Position numbers and translations under genes: made by a program. A stretch of DNA of 64,000 bases from Gigantopelta aegis (Eukaryota > Mollusca > Gastropoda > Neomphalida > Peltospiridae). Below are positions 1 through 12,055 of this stretch, one piece after another (within the stretch, counting starts at the first letter, position 1; every line of letters starts with the position of its first letter). The notes beneath the pieces are model-generated. The model made no database searches. It was not told where the DNA came from and was given only the letters and a program-made list of their open reading frames with translations. The stretch is from NCBI RefSeq assembly GCF_016097555.1, contig NC_054707.1, positions 84,489,621-84,553,620 of the forward strand, given 5' to 3'.

Positions 1-533
1 TAGGTGATGTTTGGCACATGGATTATACAACCTGTTTTCCTGGCGTCTTGTCAAGTGGACTGGTCTGTGCTAAACTCTTCCACATCGCGGTATATATTCA
101 ATAGCGTACAGCCAGCGGCCATATCGATTGTTGGAACCATCCCGTATTGTTTCCACTGCCGGAAAGACGATCGGAAACACGTTTAAATGATGCTACAGAG
201 GTAAGCGGAAGACTAGAGAGGAAACCAGTAGTGTGGACTGTCAGACACAAGGGGAACACAAAATCAGCGAGAAAACAATAAGGATATAAAAGAAAAGACA
301 TTTTTAAAACACGACTGGCAAACCACAAGAAGAAAGAAGAAAAGAGAGATTGCTTGGCGAAAAAGGAAAAAGGAAAAGAAAGAAAACTAACAAAAGACCG
401 TTCAAAGACAATTTAGGAAAAGAGGAAAGGAATTCATCCATACGGGAAAAGACGAAAAAGAAAGGAAGGAAAGAAGAGCGAAGCTAAAAACGAAAAGGAG
501 AAGTAAGAAGAAAGGAAAGCAACCTAAACGAGG
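1..533. other. Unique sequence, no gene recognised
   Basis: This is non-repetitive, purine-rich sequence towards the right (aag/gaa-rich from about 300 to 530). Short open frames exist on both strands, but none has a recognisable domain, splice context or composition that supports coding. It runs directly into the 51-bp tandem array. Confidence 0.5.
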
Positions 534-3500
534 TAAATAAAAACATTCCACCATTCTAGTGCACGGGGCCGGTAAGCCAAAGAGGTAAATAAAAACATTC
601 CACAGGGCACGGGGCCGGTAAGTCAAAGAGGTAAATAAAAACATTCCACCATTCTAGTCACCATTCTAGTGCATGAGGCCGGTAAGTCAAAGAGGTAAAT
701 AGACAGAAACACCATTCTAGTGCATGAGGCCGGTAAGTCAAAGAGGGCCGGTAAGTCAAAGAGGTAGATAGATAGAAACACCATTCTAGTGCTGAGTAAG
801 TCAAAGAGGTCGAGACAGAAACACCATTCTAGTGCATGAGGCCGGTAAGTCAAAGAGGTAGATAGATAGAAACACCATTCTAGTGCATGAGGCCGGTAAG
901 TCAAAGAGGTCGATAGACAGAAACACCATTCTATCGCATGAGGCCGGTAAGTCAAAGAGGTCGATAGACAGAAACACCATTCTAGTGCATGAGGTCGGTA
1001 AGTCAAAGAGGTAGATAGACAAAAACACCATTCTAGTGCATGAGGCCGGTAAGTCAAAGAGGTAGATAGACAGAAACACCATTCTATCGCATGAGGCCGG
1101 TAAGTCAAAGAGGTCGATAGACAGAAACACCATTCTAGTGCATGAGGTCAAAGAGGTCGATAGATAGAAACACCATTCTAGTGCATGAGGCCGGTAAATC
1201 AAAGAGGTCGATAGATAGCATGATGGCCGGTAAGTCAAAGAGGTCGATAGATAGAAACACCATTCTAGTGCATGAGGCCAAAGAGTAGAGAAACACCATT
1301 CAAAGAGAGGTCGATAGAGGTTGAGAAACACCATTCTAGTGCATGAGGCCGGTAAGTCAAAGAGGTAGATAGACAGAAACACCATTCTGAGGCCGGTAAG
1401 CATGAGGCCGGTAAGTCAAAGAGGTCGATAGATAGAAACACCATTCTAGTGCATGAGGCCGGTAAGTCAAAGAGGTCGATAGATAGAAACACCATTCTAG
1501 TGCATGAGGCCGGTAAGTCAAAGAGGTAGATAGAAACAGAAACACCATAGACAGAAACACCATCTAGTGCATGAGGCCGGTAAGTCAAAGAGGTGCGATA
1601 GACAGAAACACACCATTCTAGTGCATGAGGCCGGTAAGTCAAAGAGGTAGATAGACAGAAACACCATTCTAGCATGCATGAGGCCGGTAAGTCAAAGAGG
1701 TCGATAGACAGAAACACCATTCTAGTGCATGAGGCCGGTAAGTCAAAGAGGTCGATAGACAGAAACACCATTCTAGTGCATGAGGCCGGTAAGTCAAAGA
1801 GGTCGATAGAAACAGAAAAGTCACACCATTCTAGTGCATGAGGCCGGTAAGTCAAAGAGGTATAGATCACCATTCTAGTGCATGAGGCCGGTAAGTCAAA
1901 GAGGTCGATAGACAGAAACACCATTCTAGTGCATGAGGCCGGTAAGTCAAAGAGGTCGATAGATAGATGAGAAACACCATTCTAGTGCATGAGAGGCCGG
2001 TAAGTCAAAGAGGTCGATAGACAGAAACACCATTCTAGTGCATGAGGCCGGTAAGTCAAAGAGGTCGATAGACAGAAACACCATTCTAGTGCATGAGGCC
2101 GGTAAGTCAAAGAGGTAGATAGATACCATTCTAGATGAGGCCGGTAAGAAACACCACCATTCTAGTGCATGAGGCCGGTAAGTCAAAGAGGTAGATAGAC
2201 AGAAACACCATTCTAGTGCATGAGGCCGGTAAGTCAAAGAGGTCGAGATAGACAGAAACACCATTCTAGTGCATGAGGCCGGTAAGTCAAAGAGGTCGAT
2301 AGACAGAAACACCATTCTAGTGCATGAGGCCGGTAAGTCAAAGAGGTCGATAGACAGAAACACCATTCTAGTGCATGAGGCCGGTAAGTCAAAGAGGTCG
2401 ATAGACAGAAACACCATTCTAGTGCATGAGGCCGGTAAGTCAAAGAGGTCGATAGACAGAAACACCATTCTAGTGCATGAGGCCGGTAAGTCAAAGAGGT
2501 AGATAGACAGAAACACCATTCTAGTGCATGAGGCCGGTAAGTCAAAGAGGTCGATAGACAGAAACACCATTCTAGTGCATGAGGCCGGTAAGTCAAAGAG
2601 GTAGACAGATAGATGAGGCCGGTAGAAACACAGAAACACCATTCTAGTGCATGAGGCCGGTAAGTCAAAGAGGTAGATAGACAGAAACACCATTCTAGTG
2701 CATGAGGCCGGTAAGTCAAAGAGGTCGATAGATAGAAACACCATTCTAGTGCATGAGGCCGGTAAGTCAAAGAGGTCGACATAAAGAGGTCGATAGATAG
2801 AAACACCATTCTAGTGCATGAGGCCGGTAAGTCAAAGAGGTCGATAGACAGAAACACCATTCTAGTGCATTCTATATAGTGAAACACCATTCTAGTGCAT
2901 GAGGCCGGTAAGTCAAAGAGGTCGATAGATAGAAACACCATTCTAGTGCATGAGGCCGGTAAGTCAAAGAGGTAGATAGACAGAAACACCATTCTAGTGC
3001 ATGAGGCCGGTAAGTCAAAGAGGTAGATAGACAGAAACACCATTCTAGTGCATGAGGCCGGTAAGTCAAAGAGGTCGATAGACAGAAACACCATTCTAGT
3101 GCATGAGGCCGGTAAGTCAAAGAGGTAGATAGAAGAAACACCATTCTAGTGCATGAGGCCGGTAAGTCAAAGAGGTCGATAGACAGAAACACCATTCTAG
3201 TGCATGAGGCCGGTAAGTCAAAGAAGGTCAACCATTCTAGTGCATGAGGCCGGTAAGACAAAGAGGTAATAGATAGAAACACCATTCTAGTGCATGAGGC
3301 CGGTAAGTCAAAGAGGTCGATAGACAGAAACACCATTCTAGTGCATGAGGCCGGTAAGTCAAAGAGGTCGATAGACAGAAACACCATTCTAGATGAGGCC
3401 GGTAAGTCAAAGAGGTAGATAGACCCATTCTAGTGCATGAGGCCGGTAAGTCAAAGAGGTAGATAGACAGAAACACCATTCTAGTGCATGAGGCCGGTAA

Positions 3501-6350
3501 GTCAAAGAGGTAGATAGACAGAAACACCATTCTAGTGCATGAGGCCGGTAAGTCAAAGAGGTAGATAGACAGAAACACCATTCTAGTGCATGAGGCCGGT
3601 AAGTCAAAGAGGTAGATAGACAGAAACACCATTCTAGTGCATGAGGCCGGTAAGTCAAAGAGGTCGATAGACAGAAACACCATTCTAGTGCATGAGGCCG
3701 GTAAGTCAAAGAGGTCGATAGATAGAAACACCATTCTAGTGCATGAGGCCGGTAAGTCAAAGAGGTCGATAGATAGAAACACCATTCTAGTGCATGAGGC
3801 CGGTAAGTCAAAGAGGTAGATAGATAGAAACACCATTCTAGTGCATGAGGCCGGTAAGTCAAAGAGGTAGATAGATAGAAACACCATTCTAGTGCATGAG
3901 GCCGGTAAGTCAAAGAGGTAGATAGATAGAAACACCATTCTAGTGCATGAGGCCGGTAAGTCAAAGAGGTCGATAGACAGAAACACCATTCTAGTGCATG
4001 AGGCCGGTAAGTCAAAGAGGTCGATAGACAGAAACACCATTCTAGTGCATGAGGCCGGTAAGTCAAAGAGGTCGATAGACAGAAACACCATTCTAGTGCA
4101 TGAGGCCGGTAAGTCAGAGGTAAATAAAAACATCCCACCATTCTAGTGCATGAGGCCAGTAAGACAAAGAGGTAGATAGACAGAAACACCATTCTAGTGC
4201 ATAGATCAGAGGTCATAGACACACCATTCTAGTGCATGAGGCCGGTAAGTCAAAGAGGTAGATAGACAGAAACACCATTCTAGTGCATGAGGCCGGTAAG
4301 TCAAAGAGGTCGATAGACAGAAACACCATTCTAGTGCATGAGGCCGGTAAGTCAAAGAGGTCGATAGACAGAAACACCATTCTAGTGCATGAGGCCGGTA
4401 AGTCAAAGAGATCGATAGACAGAAACACCATTCTAGTGCATGAGGTTGGTAAGTCAAAGAGGTAGATAGACAGAAACACCATTCTAGTGCATGAGGCCGG
4501 TAAGTCAAAGAGGTAGATAGAGAGAAACACCATTCTATCGCATGAGGCCGGTAAGTCAAAGAGGTCGATAGACAGAAACACCATTCTAGTGCATGAGGCC
4601 GGTAAGTCAAAGAGGTCGATAGACAGAAACACCATTCTAGTGCATGAGGCCGGTAAGTCAAAGAGGTCGATAAGAGGTCGAAGAGGTCTAGTGCATAGAC
4701 AGAAACACCATTCTAGTGCATGAGGCCGGTAAGTCAAAGAGGTAGATAGACAGAAACACCATTCTAGTGCATGAGGTCGGTAAGTCAAAGAGGTAGATAG
4801 ACAGAAACACCATTCTAGTGCATGAGGCCGGTAAGTCAAAGAGGTCGATAGACAGAAACACCATTCTATCGCATGAGGCCGGTAAGTCAAAGAGGTCGAT
4901 AGACAGAAACACCATTCTAGTGCATGAGGCCGGTAAGTCAAAGAGGTCGATAGATAGAGGTCGATAGATAGAAACACCATTCTAGTGCATGAGGCCGGTA
5001 AGTCAAAGAGGTCGATAGACAGAAACACCATTCTAGTGCATGAGGTCGGTAAGTCAAAGAGGTAGATAGACAGAAACACCATTCTAGTGCATGAGGCCGG
5101 TAAGTCAAAGAGGTAGATAGACAGAAACACCATTCTAGTGCATGAGGCCGGTAAGTCAAAGAGGTCGATAGACAGAAACACCATTCTAGTGCATGAGGCC
5201 AGTAAGTCAAAGAGGTCGATAGATAGAGGTCGATAGATAGAAACACTATTCTAGTGCATGAGGCCGGTAAGTCAAAGAGGTCGATAGATAGAAACACCAT
5301 TCTAGTGCATGAGGCCGGTAAATCAATGAGATACATATATAGAAACACCATTCTAGTGCATGAGGCCGGTAAGTCAAAGAGGTCGATAGATAGAAACACC
5401 ATTCTAGTGCATGAGGCCGGTTAATCAAAGAGATAGATAGACAGAAACACCATTCTATTGCATGAGGCCGGTAAGTCAGAGGTAAATAAAAACATCCCAC
5501 CATTGTAGTGCATGAGGCCGGTAAATCAAAGAGGTTGATAGACAGAAACACCATTCTAGTGCATGAGGCCGGTAAGTCAAAGAGGTAGATAGACAGAAAC
5601 ACCATTCTAGTGCATGAGGCCGGTAAGTCAAAGAGGTCGATAGACAGAAACACCATTCTATCGCATGAGGCCGGTAAGTCAAAGAGGTCGATAGACAGAA
5701 ACACCATTCTAGTGCATGAGGTCGGTAAGTCAAAGAAGTCGATAGACAGAAACCCCATTCTAGCGCATGAGGCCTGTAAATCAAAGAGGTAGATAGAGAG
5801 AAACACCATTCTAGTGCATGAGGCCGGTAAGTCAAAGAGGTAGATAGATAGAAACACCATTCTAGTGCATGAGGCCGGTAAGTCAAAGAGGTAGATAGAT
5901 AGAAACACCATTCTAGTGCATGAGGCCGGTAAGTCAAAGAGGTAGATAGATAGAAACACCATTCTAGTGCATGAGGCCGGTAAGTCAAAGAGGTCGATAG
6001 ATAGAAACACCATTCTAGTGCATGAGGCCGGTAAATCAAAGAGGTCGATAGACAGAAACACCATTCTAGTGTATGAGGTCGGCAAGTCAAAGAGGTCGAT
6101 AGACAGAAACACCATTCTAGTGCATGAGGCCGGTAAGTAAGTCAAAGAGGTAGATAGACAGAAACACCATTCTAGTGCATGAGGTCGGTAAGTCAAAGAG
6201 GTCGATAGACAGAAACACCATTCTAGTGCATGAGGCCGGTAAGTCAAAGAGGTAGATAGACAGAAACACCATTCTAGTGCATGAGGCCGGTAAGTCAAAG
6301 AGGTAAAACCTTTCTAGATAGACAGAAACACCATTCTAGTGCATGAGGTA
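534..6350. repeat. 51-bp minisatellite, about 110 copies
   Basis: The unit is 51 bp and contains 'accattctagtgcatgag', then 'gccggtaagtcaaagag', then 'gtcgatagacagaaac'. Copies vary mainly at gtcgatag/gtagatag and gacag/gatag, with small truncations and rearrangements. Because 51 is a multiple of three, long frames stay open on both strands, but they encode only a 17-residue repeat and are not genes. The first units (534-640) differ, containing 'aaataaaaacattcc'. Each unit carries a GTAAGT matching a 5' splice-site core. One stray half unit lies at 6456-6478, beyond a unique spacer. Confidence 0.95.
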
Positions 6351-6479
6351 TCCGTGTCAATCGTTTGGGTGGATTAGATCCATTTTAATAATATACAAAG
6401 TAAATTTCATACTAACTGGAAATGAGTATCATAAATCGATAGACACATGCACTAACACCATTCTAGTGCATGAGGCACA

Positions 6480-6715
6480 AAGCCTATGCATAAAGTATCG
6501 TATAACCAACTAGCTTACAGTTTTATCAGCACACTTCCTTTTGCCCGAGGAAGCGCAAATAAAAGATCCCTTGCTGTTAATCGGAAGAGTATGGTAGCCC
6601 ATGTAGTGGCGACAGCGGGTTTCCTCTCAAAATCTGTGGTCCTTAACCATATGTGTGACGCCATATAACCGTAAATAAAATGTGTTGAGTGCGTCGTTAA
6701 ATAAAACATTTCTTT
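6480..6715 (+). mobile_element. SINE-like fragment
   Basis: It contains the conserved SINE body 'gcgcaaataaaagatccc', 'gcgacagcgggtttcctc' and the 3' end 'gtcgttaaataaaacatt', in the plus orientation. The tRNA-like head is missing, so the copy is 5' truncated. The tail 'gtgttgagtgcgtcg' marks a subfamily different from the copies ending 'gctctagnggcgtcg'. Confidence 0.75.
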
Positions 6716-7045
6716 CTAGTCATATCATGGATTGGGTGATAAAGCTGATATGTAATAGTCATATCATGAATTAGGTGATAAAGCTGATATGTAATAGTTA
6801 TAGCATAGATGAGATGATAAAGCAGATATGTAATAGTTATAGCATGGATTATGTGATAAAGCTTATATGTAATAGATATAGCATAGATGAGATGATAAAG
6901 CAGATATGTAATAGTTATAGGATGGATTAGGTGATAAAGCTTATATGTAATAGTTATAGCATAGATGAGATGATAAAGCAGATATGTAATAGTTGTAGCA
7001 TGGATTAGGTGATAAAGCGTATATGTAATAAATATAGTATGAATT
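6716..7045. repeat. Minisatellite, about 40-47 bp unit, block 1
   Basis: About seven imperfect copies of a unit containing 'gataaagcagatatgtaata' and 'gttatagcatagatgag'. The same unit reappears in the same orientation at about 7800-8010, so one array has been split or seeded twice. Confidence 0.85.
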
Positions 7046-7068
7046 TGATGATATATAGAATATCAGTT

Positions 7069-7191
7069 TACTATGTTTTGATATCGTGGTTATTTGGCGA
7101 GGTTTAGATAACGGTGTAAAAGACGAGCTTCAGCGAACCTGTTACACCGTTATCGAACCGAGCCAAATAAGCACGATATCAAAACGTAGTA
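7069..7191. repeat. 123-bp imperfect palindrome (hairpin)
   Basis: The left arm (7069-7119) and right arm (7141-7191) are near-perfect reverse complements of about 51 nt. The arms share 'ttttgatatcgtg', 'ttatttggc' and 'ataacggtgtaa'. The loop is about 21 nt. No terminal target duplication is obvious. It could be a foldback or MITE remnant, or a transcribed hairpin. Confidence 0.8.
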
Positions 7192-7799
7192 ACCTGATGT
7201 TTTTGTATCATGCAACAACCTCTTTCAAGTTATATTTTTGTATCATGCAACCTCTTTCAAGTTATAGTTTTATAACATGTTTCAGCGGTATAGAAACTGT
7301 TAGTTTGATCATGTAAAAACTACTTCCGGAAGTCGGACAACAGCAGACGCCCGAAAGCATCTTGGGAATGGCATAGCCAGCCTAAAAGTTATGTGTTTCC
7401 AAATTGTAAATAAAATACTTTGATTATATTTCAATTTGTTTTACTTTTTTTCTGTGAAAACTGAAGTTTATGTGTGACCTGAAGAAGATCTGCTAGTAAC
7501 TGTGACACCAGACGCTGTCCCAATGTAAACATTATTTGCAGGAAGCTACTTGCTTTTTTGTTTCAAAATGTTTAATTCAAAACGCTGGCTAGTTCCGAAT
7601 GGGAGCGAATAATGGAGAATTGACCAAATAAGAGGTAATTTGGTGTTACAGGAAGTGTAAATGTTATATTTATTTATGCAGTTCAACAATTATTGCTGTA
7701 AATGGATGTTTGAAAAATGAGAACACGATCTACCTGATTTCCTAGTGACATGATAACACTTCGAATTATCAGTAGGGGTTATCAGGTCAATAGGAGGCA
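7192..7799. other. No gene recognised
   Basis: AT-rich unique sequence. A roughly 35-bp direct duplication ('tttttgtatcatgcaac' followed by 'ctctttcaagttata') lies at about 7199-7267. Nothing else is recognised. Confidence 0.4.
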
Positions 7800-8010
7800 T
7801 GGTTGCATGATAAAAAGCTGATTTGTAATAGTTGTAGCATGCTTTTGGTGATAAAGCTGATATGTAATAGTTATAGCATGAATTAGATCCTAGAGCTGAT
7901 ATGTAATAGTTATAGCATGGATTTGGTGATAAAGCTGATATGTAATAGTTATAGCATGGATTTGGTGATGAAGCTGATATGTAATAGTTATAGCATGGAT
8001 TTGGTGAGCT
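7800..8010. repeat. Minisatellite, block 2 of the 40-bp family
   Basis: About five copies of a unit with 'gataaagctgatatgtaata' and 'gttatagcatggattt'. It is the same family and orientation as 6716-7045, with the palindrome and unique sequence between the blocks. The minus-strand frame across it is an array by-product. Confidence 0.85.
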
Positions 8011-8201
8011 GACAGAGCTACAATTCAACTTTGTAACAATACAATTTATTTTTTATACATTATTTCACGTCCTGTACAGTCAGCTCAAGTTACTGTTAAT
8101 CTGACGCCTGCCACCTGTTAATTAACGTGATCTCGACCTAAGTAACGCCCTGCCCATCCGACCAATCAGTGTCACGGCAAATATCATATTTCACGAGCAA
8201 T

Positions 8202-8488
8202 AAAACCATGTTTTGTTTAACGACACCACTTGAGCACATTGATTTATTAATCATCGGCTATTGGATGTCAAACATATGGTCATTTTGACACAGTCATAGA
8301 GAAGAAACCCGCTATATTTTTTCATTAGTAGCGATGGATCTTTTATATGCATCACACCACAGACAGGATAGCACTGTAGAGTGGCACTGGCTGGAATGAG
8401 AAATAACCCAATGGGCCCACCGACGGGAATCGATCCCGAACCGACCGCGCATTAGGGGGAATTTTTCCAGTGGGCTACGCCCCGTCCC
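8202..8488 (-). mobile_element. Full-length tRNA-derived SINE with 11-bp target duplication
   Basis: The plus strand starts with the SINE 3' end 'ttgtttaacgacaccact', continues through 'atcggctattggatgtc' and 'cacagacaggatagcac', and ends at the tRNA-like head 'gggctacgccccgtccc', so the element lies on the minus strand. It is flanked by the exact duplication 'tcacgagcaat' (8191-8201 and 8489-8499), which is a clear sign of target-primed insertion. Confidence 0.88.
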
Positions 8489-8499
8489 TCACGAGCAAT

Positions 8500-8880
8500 C
8501 ACAGACACAATGTATTTCAAATGTTCAGACGGATCCGGCTTCTCAAGATCTGTATTTCAGCACAGCACTACACCTTCAACGTCTATCGACTGTCAATCTA
8601 GGGGTTTTCTTGACGGGATGCAACCCATCTCGTCCCTTTAAGCTGTGCACCCAAACGGCCTTAACGAGGCCACTCGCGTGGACATATCGATCGGACTTTA
8701 AACGTTTAGATCTGCGTTCAAAATTTTATGTCGAAATTACTTCTTTTTTGTAATATTATTAAATAGTCCGATCCTCTCTTCTTTCTCTTATTTAATTTTG
8801 GACTGTCCTTCTAAAATGCTCCAAATTATATAAATATTCGGCCGAGCAGTCAATTCTTTTTTATTTTTGGCTTGTAACCT
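8500..8880. other. No gene recognised
   Basis: Unique sequence between a SINE and a second repeat; no supported coding or RNA feature. Confidence 0.4.
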
Positions 8881-9055
8881 TTTTCTTTTTTTATTTATTC
8901 TATTAACGTTTTTACTAATTGCTATTTTCAAAATTCTGCCCATTTTCAACCCCCCCCCCCCCCCATCCCGAGTCAGGCCACCGATCTTATCGGAGGTCGG
9001 ACTCGGGATGGGCGTGTTCGAAACCCTAGTGGTATATGGGCACGTTAAACTAGTT

Positions 9056-9088
<33 letters not shown>
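8881..9088 (+). mobile_element. Probable SINE 3' part with (ATC)n tail
   Basis: A poly-C run (about 8950-8964) is followed by 'actcgggatgggcgtgtt', 'aaaccctagtggtatat' and a microsatellite tail (atc)n. A related body ('gggatggacatgcctgaaa') recurs at about 32365-32420, which shows that this is a dispersed repeat. No target duplication was identified, so the boundaries are approximate. Confidence 0.5.
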
Positions 9089-9518
9089 TGTTGTCTTCAG
9101 TATCGCAGCCAGACTCGCCACGTGCATACGTGTTTATATGAACGGCAGACTCCCGGAAAACAGGTTCTCCCCACAGCCTTGACGTGCTCTGACAAAACAC
9201 AAACCTGTGGAACCACCCAGTGGCATTTCTATAACCAAGAGTTTTATTTAATAACTTTAACTTGTTGTTACATGTTGGAGTTGGAAACACCCTATAATGA
9301 CTTATGTTGTTCATTAGTTGAAATACGTCAAAAAGGAAAAAGAAGTAAACCTACAAAGTATTTCTACTTAAATACAGTTAACGAATCAAAACCATGCTAT
9401 AAAACATTTTGTATTTTGGGCCTGTGAGAGAGAGTCTGGACTATCCGGTCGGAAAGGTAGGTGGTAGGAAATAGGACCTTTTAGGCTTTGAGTTAGGCAT
9501 TGCACAGGCTCTCGTCTC

Positions 9519-9577
<59 letters not shown>

Positions 9578-10566
9578 ACACATGCTCATGGTGCATATGT
9601 TTGTTTTTATTTTTAATAATAACAGTAACATTTTAGTGGAAATATTTCATTTAAATATTAAATTTTATAATGCAAATAAGTAATAATTAAATATTGGTCC
9701 ATGAAGGGATGCGTGGCCGGGCTTGTTTCATAATTAGGTTTGGCAGGTTGAATATTGGCCTAGTTTCTCGTCCCTTACATGTACCTTACGTATTTATTTT
9801 AACTGTTAAAATTTAATTAGGTGACAAAGTCCATAAAAACGATCCCTTGCTACATTTGGAAACATGTAGCGGGTTTCATCTGATGACTACGTAACTCTTC
9901 AGAATGGGATCTATCACCAACTTTCCGACAGGTGACGTTCGTGCACTATTCACAATTCCGGCTCCTAATTTTGTATTGCCGTAACGCACCGATCGGTATA
10001 TCCACTTTATTATTCCCGGCCTAATTATGACCATTATGTGACTGAATCGTAAAACGGCTAATACTTAAAAAAAAAAAATAAGAAAAAAATCCACAGTTGG
10101 TGGTACAAAAAAAAAAAAAAAAACCCAACAACAAACAAAGAAGAAAAATAAGGTTTACGTACTCGCTGCCAATTCGTGGGTTTTCCAAAACCATGTAGGC
10201 TACTCCCAACCGTTCTCACAACATTCTATCCAATATCCGCCATGCCAAAACCATTAAATGTGTACATATTTGACTTGAGTGTTTGTGATAAAAAATGGCA
10301 ACAGCATTTGATACATGTTTAAATTGTAAAAGCCACGTTCCATTCTTCGCTGTTTACTTCCGGGTTCTAGTCAATGCATGTTATCGCGATTTAATATGCA
10401 TATATGCGTGTTTAAAATCGCAAATTATTCGTTTGCAGAGTAGTGTAAATTCAACCAAATTTTTCAACATAATATTTATTTTTTAATAAATTAATTGAAT
10501 GAAAAACGAAAAAACAAACCTCATCCCAACCAAAATTATTACGGTTAACACAAATGAATATTACAT
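9089..10566. other. No gene recognised; (CT)n tract and old repeat fragment
   Basis: It holds a (CT)n microsatellite at about 9520-9570 and, at about 9830-9930, a diverged SINE piece ('gatcccttgctacattt', 'tagcgggtttcatctga'). Poly-A runs lie near 10070-10125. Open frames here include low-complexity sequence and have no recognisable domain. Confidence 0.45.
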
Positions 10567-10589
10567 GTATATATATATATATATATAGG

Positions 10590-10660
<71 letters not shown>
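10567..10660. repeat. (TA)n microsatellite
   Basis: An almost pure TA dinucleotide tract broken once by 'ggccc'. Similar TA tracts occur at about 11421-11455. Confidence 0.95.
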
Positions 10661-10663
<3 letters not shown>

Positions 10664-11415
10664 GCGGTCAATTCTTAAATAATTGAATTTTTATGCATAC
10701 TTTAACAATACATAACTGAATTTATTTTGTTTAGCTTTAAATACGCCTGTAGTATTGTTTGTGTAAACTTCATTGATACTTATGTCGCGTAACAATGCGA
10801 ACGTTCATTCACTATCATTTAAATCAGGTGATTTTTTTGTAAATGACGTCATTTCCTCTAGCTGCTGTGCATTTTTACGGATCGTTTAGTTATATTGGAA
10901 GGAATTGTCCTATTCGTGTTTATATTTTATGAAAGTGAACGAAGAGAACGTGTCTAACATTTATGCTGTTGGTAGAACCGTTTAATTTTCGCCAACAGCT
11001 GTAGAACATCGCTTACAAGTAAGTTACAGAAGTGAAGTTTCCTACATGTTTCTTGGGCCACCGACCGAGTCTCGTGTCATGATTAGCGAAGAGGTTGGGG
11101 TTTTTGGGTATGTGTGTGGGGTGTGGGTTTTTTTTTTTTACATCAATGCGTATATATCTACATGTCTACTCTGCTATAGCATTTTCCATTAATTTATCGT
11201 GTACATTTTTTGTAGCTTTCACGTGTGTTTTCTTCAAAATATCTAAATATGATTGCCAGAATAATCCGGCTTGATGCACAAAAGTAGTGCGAGTCGGGGG
11301 GGGGGGGGGGGGGGGGGGTAGTAGGCGTGGCTTAATTTTTTTCGGATATGAACGAACAAAAGCAAGCGCCTCTAGACCAATCAGATTGCCGTAAAGTTTA
11401 TAGACGCAAAGAAAA

Positions 11416-11458
<43 letters not shown>

Positions 11459-12055
11459 GTAATAAAAACAAATCAATAATATACGTAAAATTACAGAAAT
11501 AAATATTAAACTTTCAAATGATAAAAAATAGATAAGACATTAGAAATTATCCTAATATAGTCAACATACTCCCCTCAAAAAGTAAAAGTATTATGACTGG
11601 CATACGGCTTAACAGTCACTGCATACAATGATGGGTTTTCGCTACATTTTTCCAAAACAAAAACCCCACAAAAAAACAACACTTTTATTTTAAAAAGTAA
11701 TAAATAAACTGAACAAATATTAAAATTTCCAGTTTCAGGATATTTGTGTAAGTAAATTCTGGATTATAATTTGGAAAGTATTTTATTGTTATGGTCCACA
11801 TTGACACGTGACCCATATGGTTAAAATATCTTAGTACATATCAGTGATAGGTCCCACTAGGACGTCAAGTGGGACGTCACACGATGACGTCATCGATTAG
11901 CGCATTAGTTGAGTGCTATATATGTTACAGTCAATGTGTAAAACCAGGCAATCTGTAGAATGCCTGAAAATTTCAGGCAATCTGTAAAGTAACTGATTCA
12001 CTCAGGCAATCTGTATATTGCCTAAATAGTTCAGGCAATATACACATTGCCTGAC
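10661..12055. other. AT-rich non-coding; poly-G, TA tract, AGGCAAT cluster
   Basis: No gene is recognised. A poly-G run is at 11296-11318 and a TA tract at 11421-11455. From about 11945 to 12055 there is a cluster of direct and inverted copies of 'caggcaatctgta' and 'attgcctga', directly abutting the inverted-repeat element that starts at 12056. Confidence 0.5.

Noticed and set aside
623..6298. Many long minus-strand frames (up to 350 codons) and plus-strand frames encoding HEAGKSKRSIDRNTILV repeats
   Set aside because: They exist only because the 51-bp unit is a multiple of three; the same array is open in several frames on both strands and starts and ends with array irregularities.
534..6350. 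Resemblance to a CRISPR array (regular short repeats)
   Set aside because: Whole units repeat without unique spacers, the genome is eukaryotic and there are no cas genes.
8867..9427. 186-codon plus-strand frame
   Set aside because: It contains poly-Pro and poly-Ile from simple repeats (poly-C, ATC) and part of a dispersed repeat; no coherent domain.
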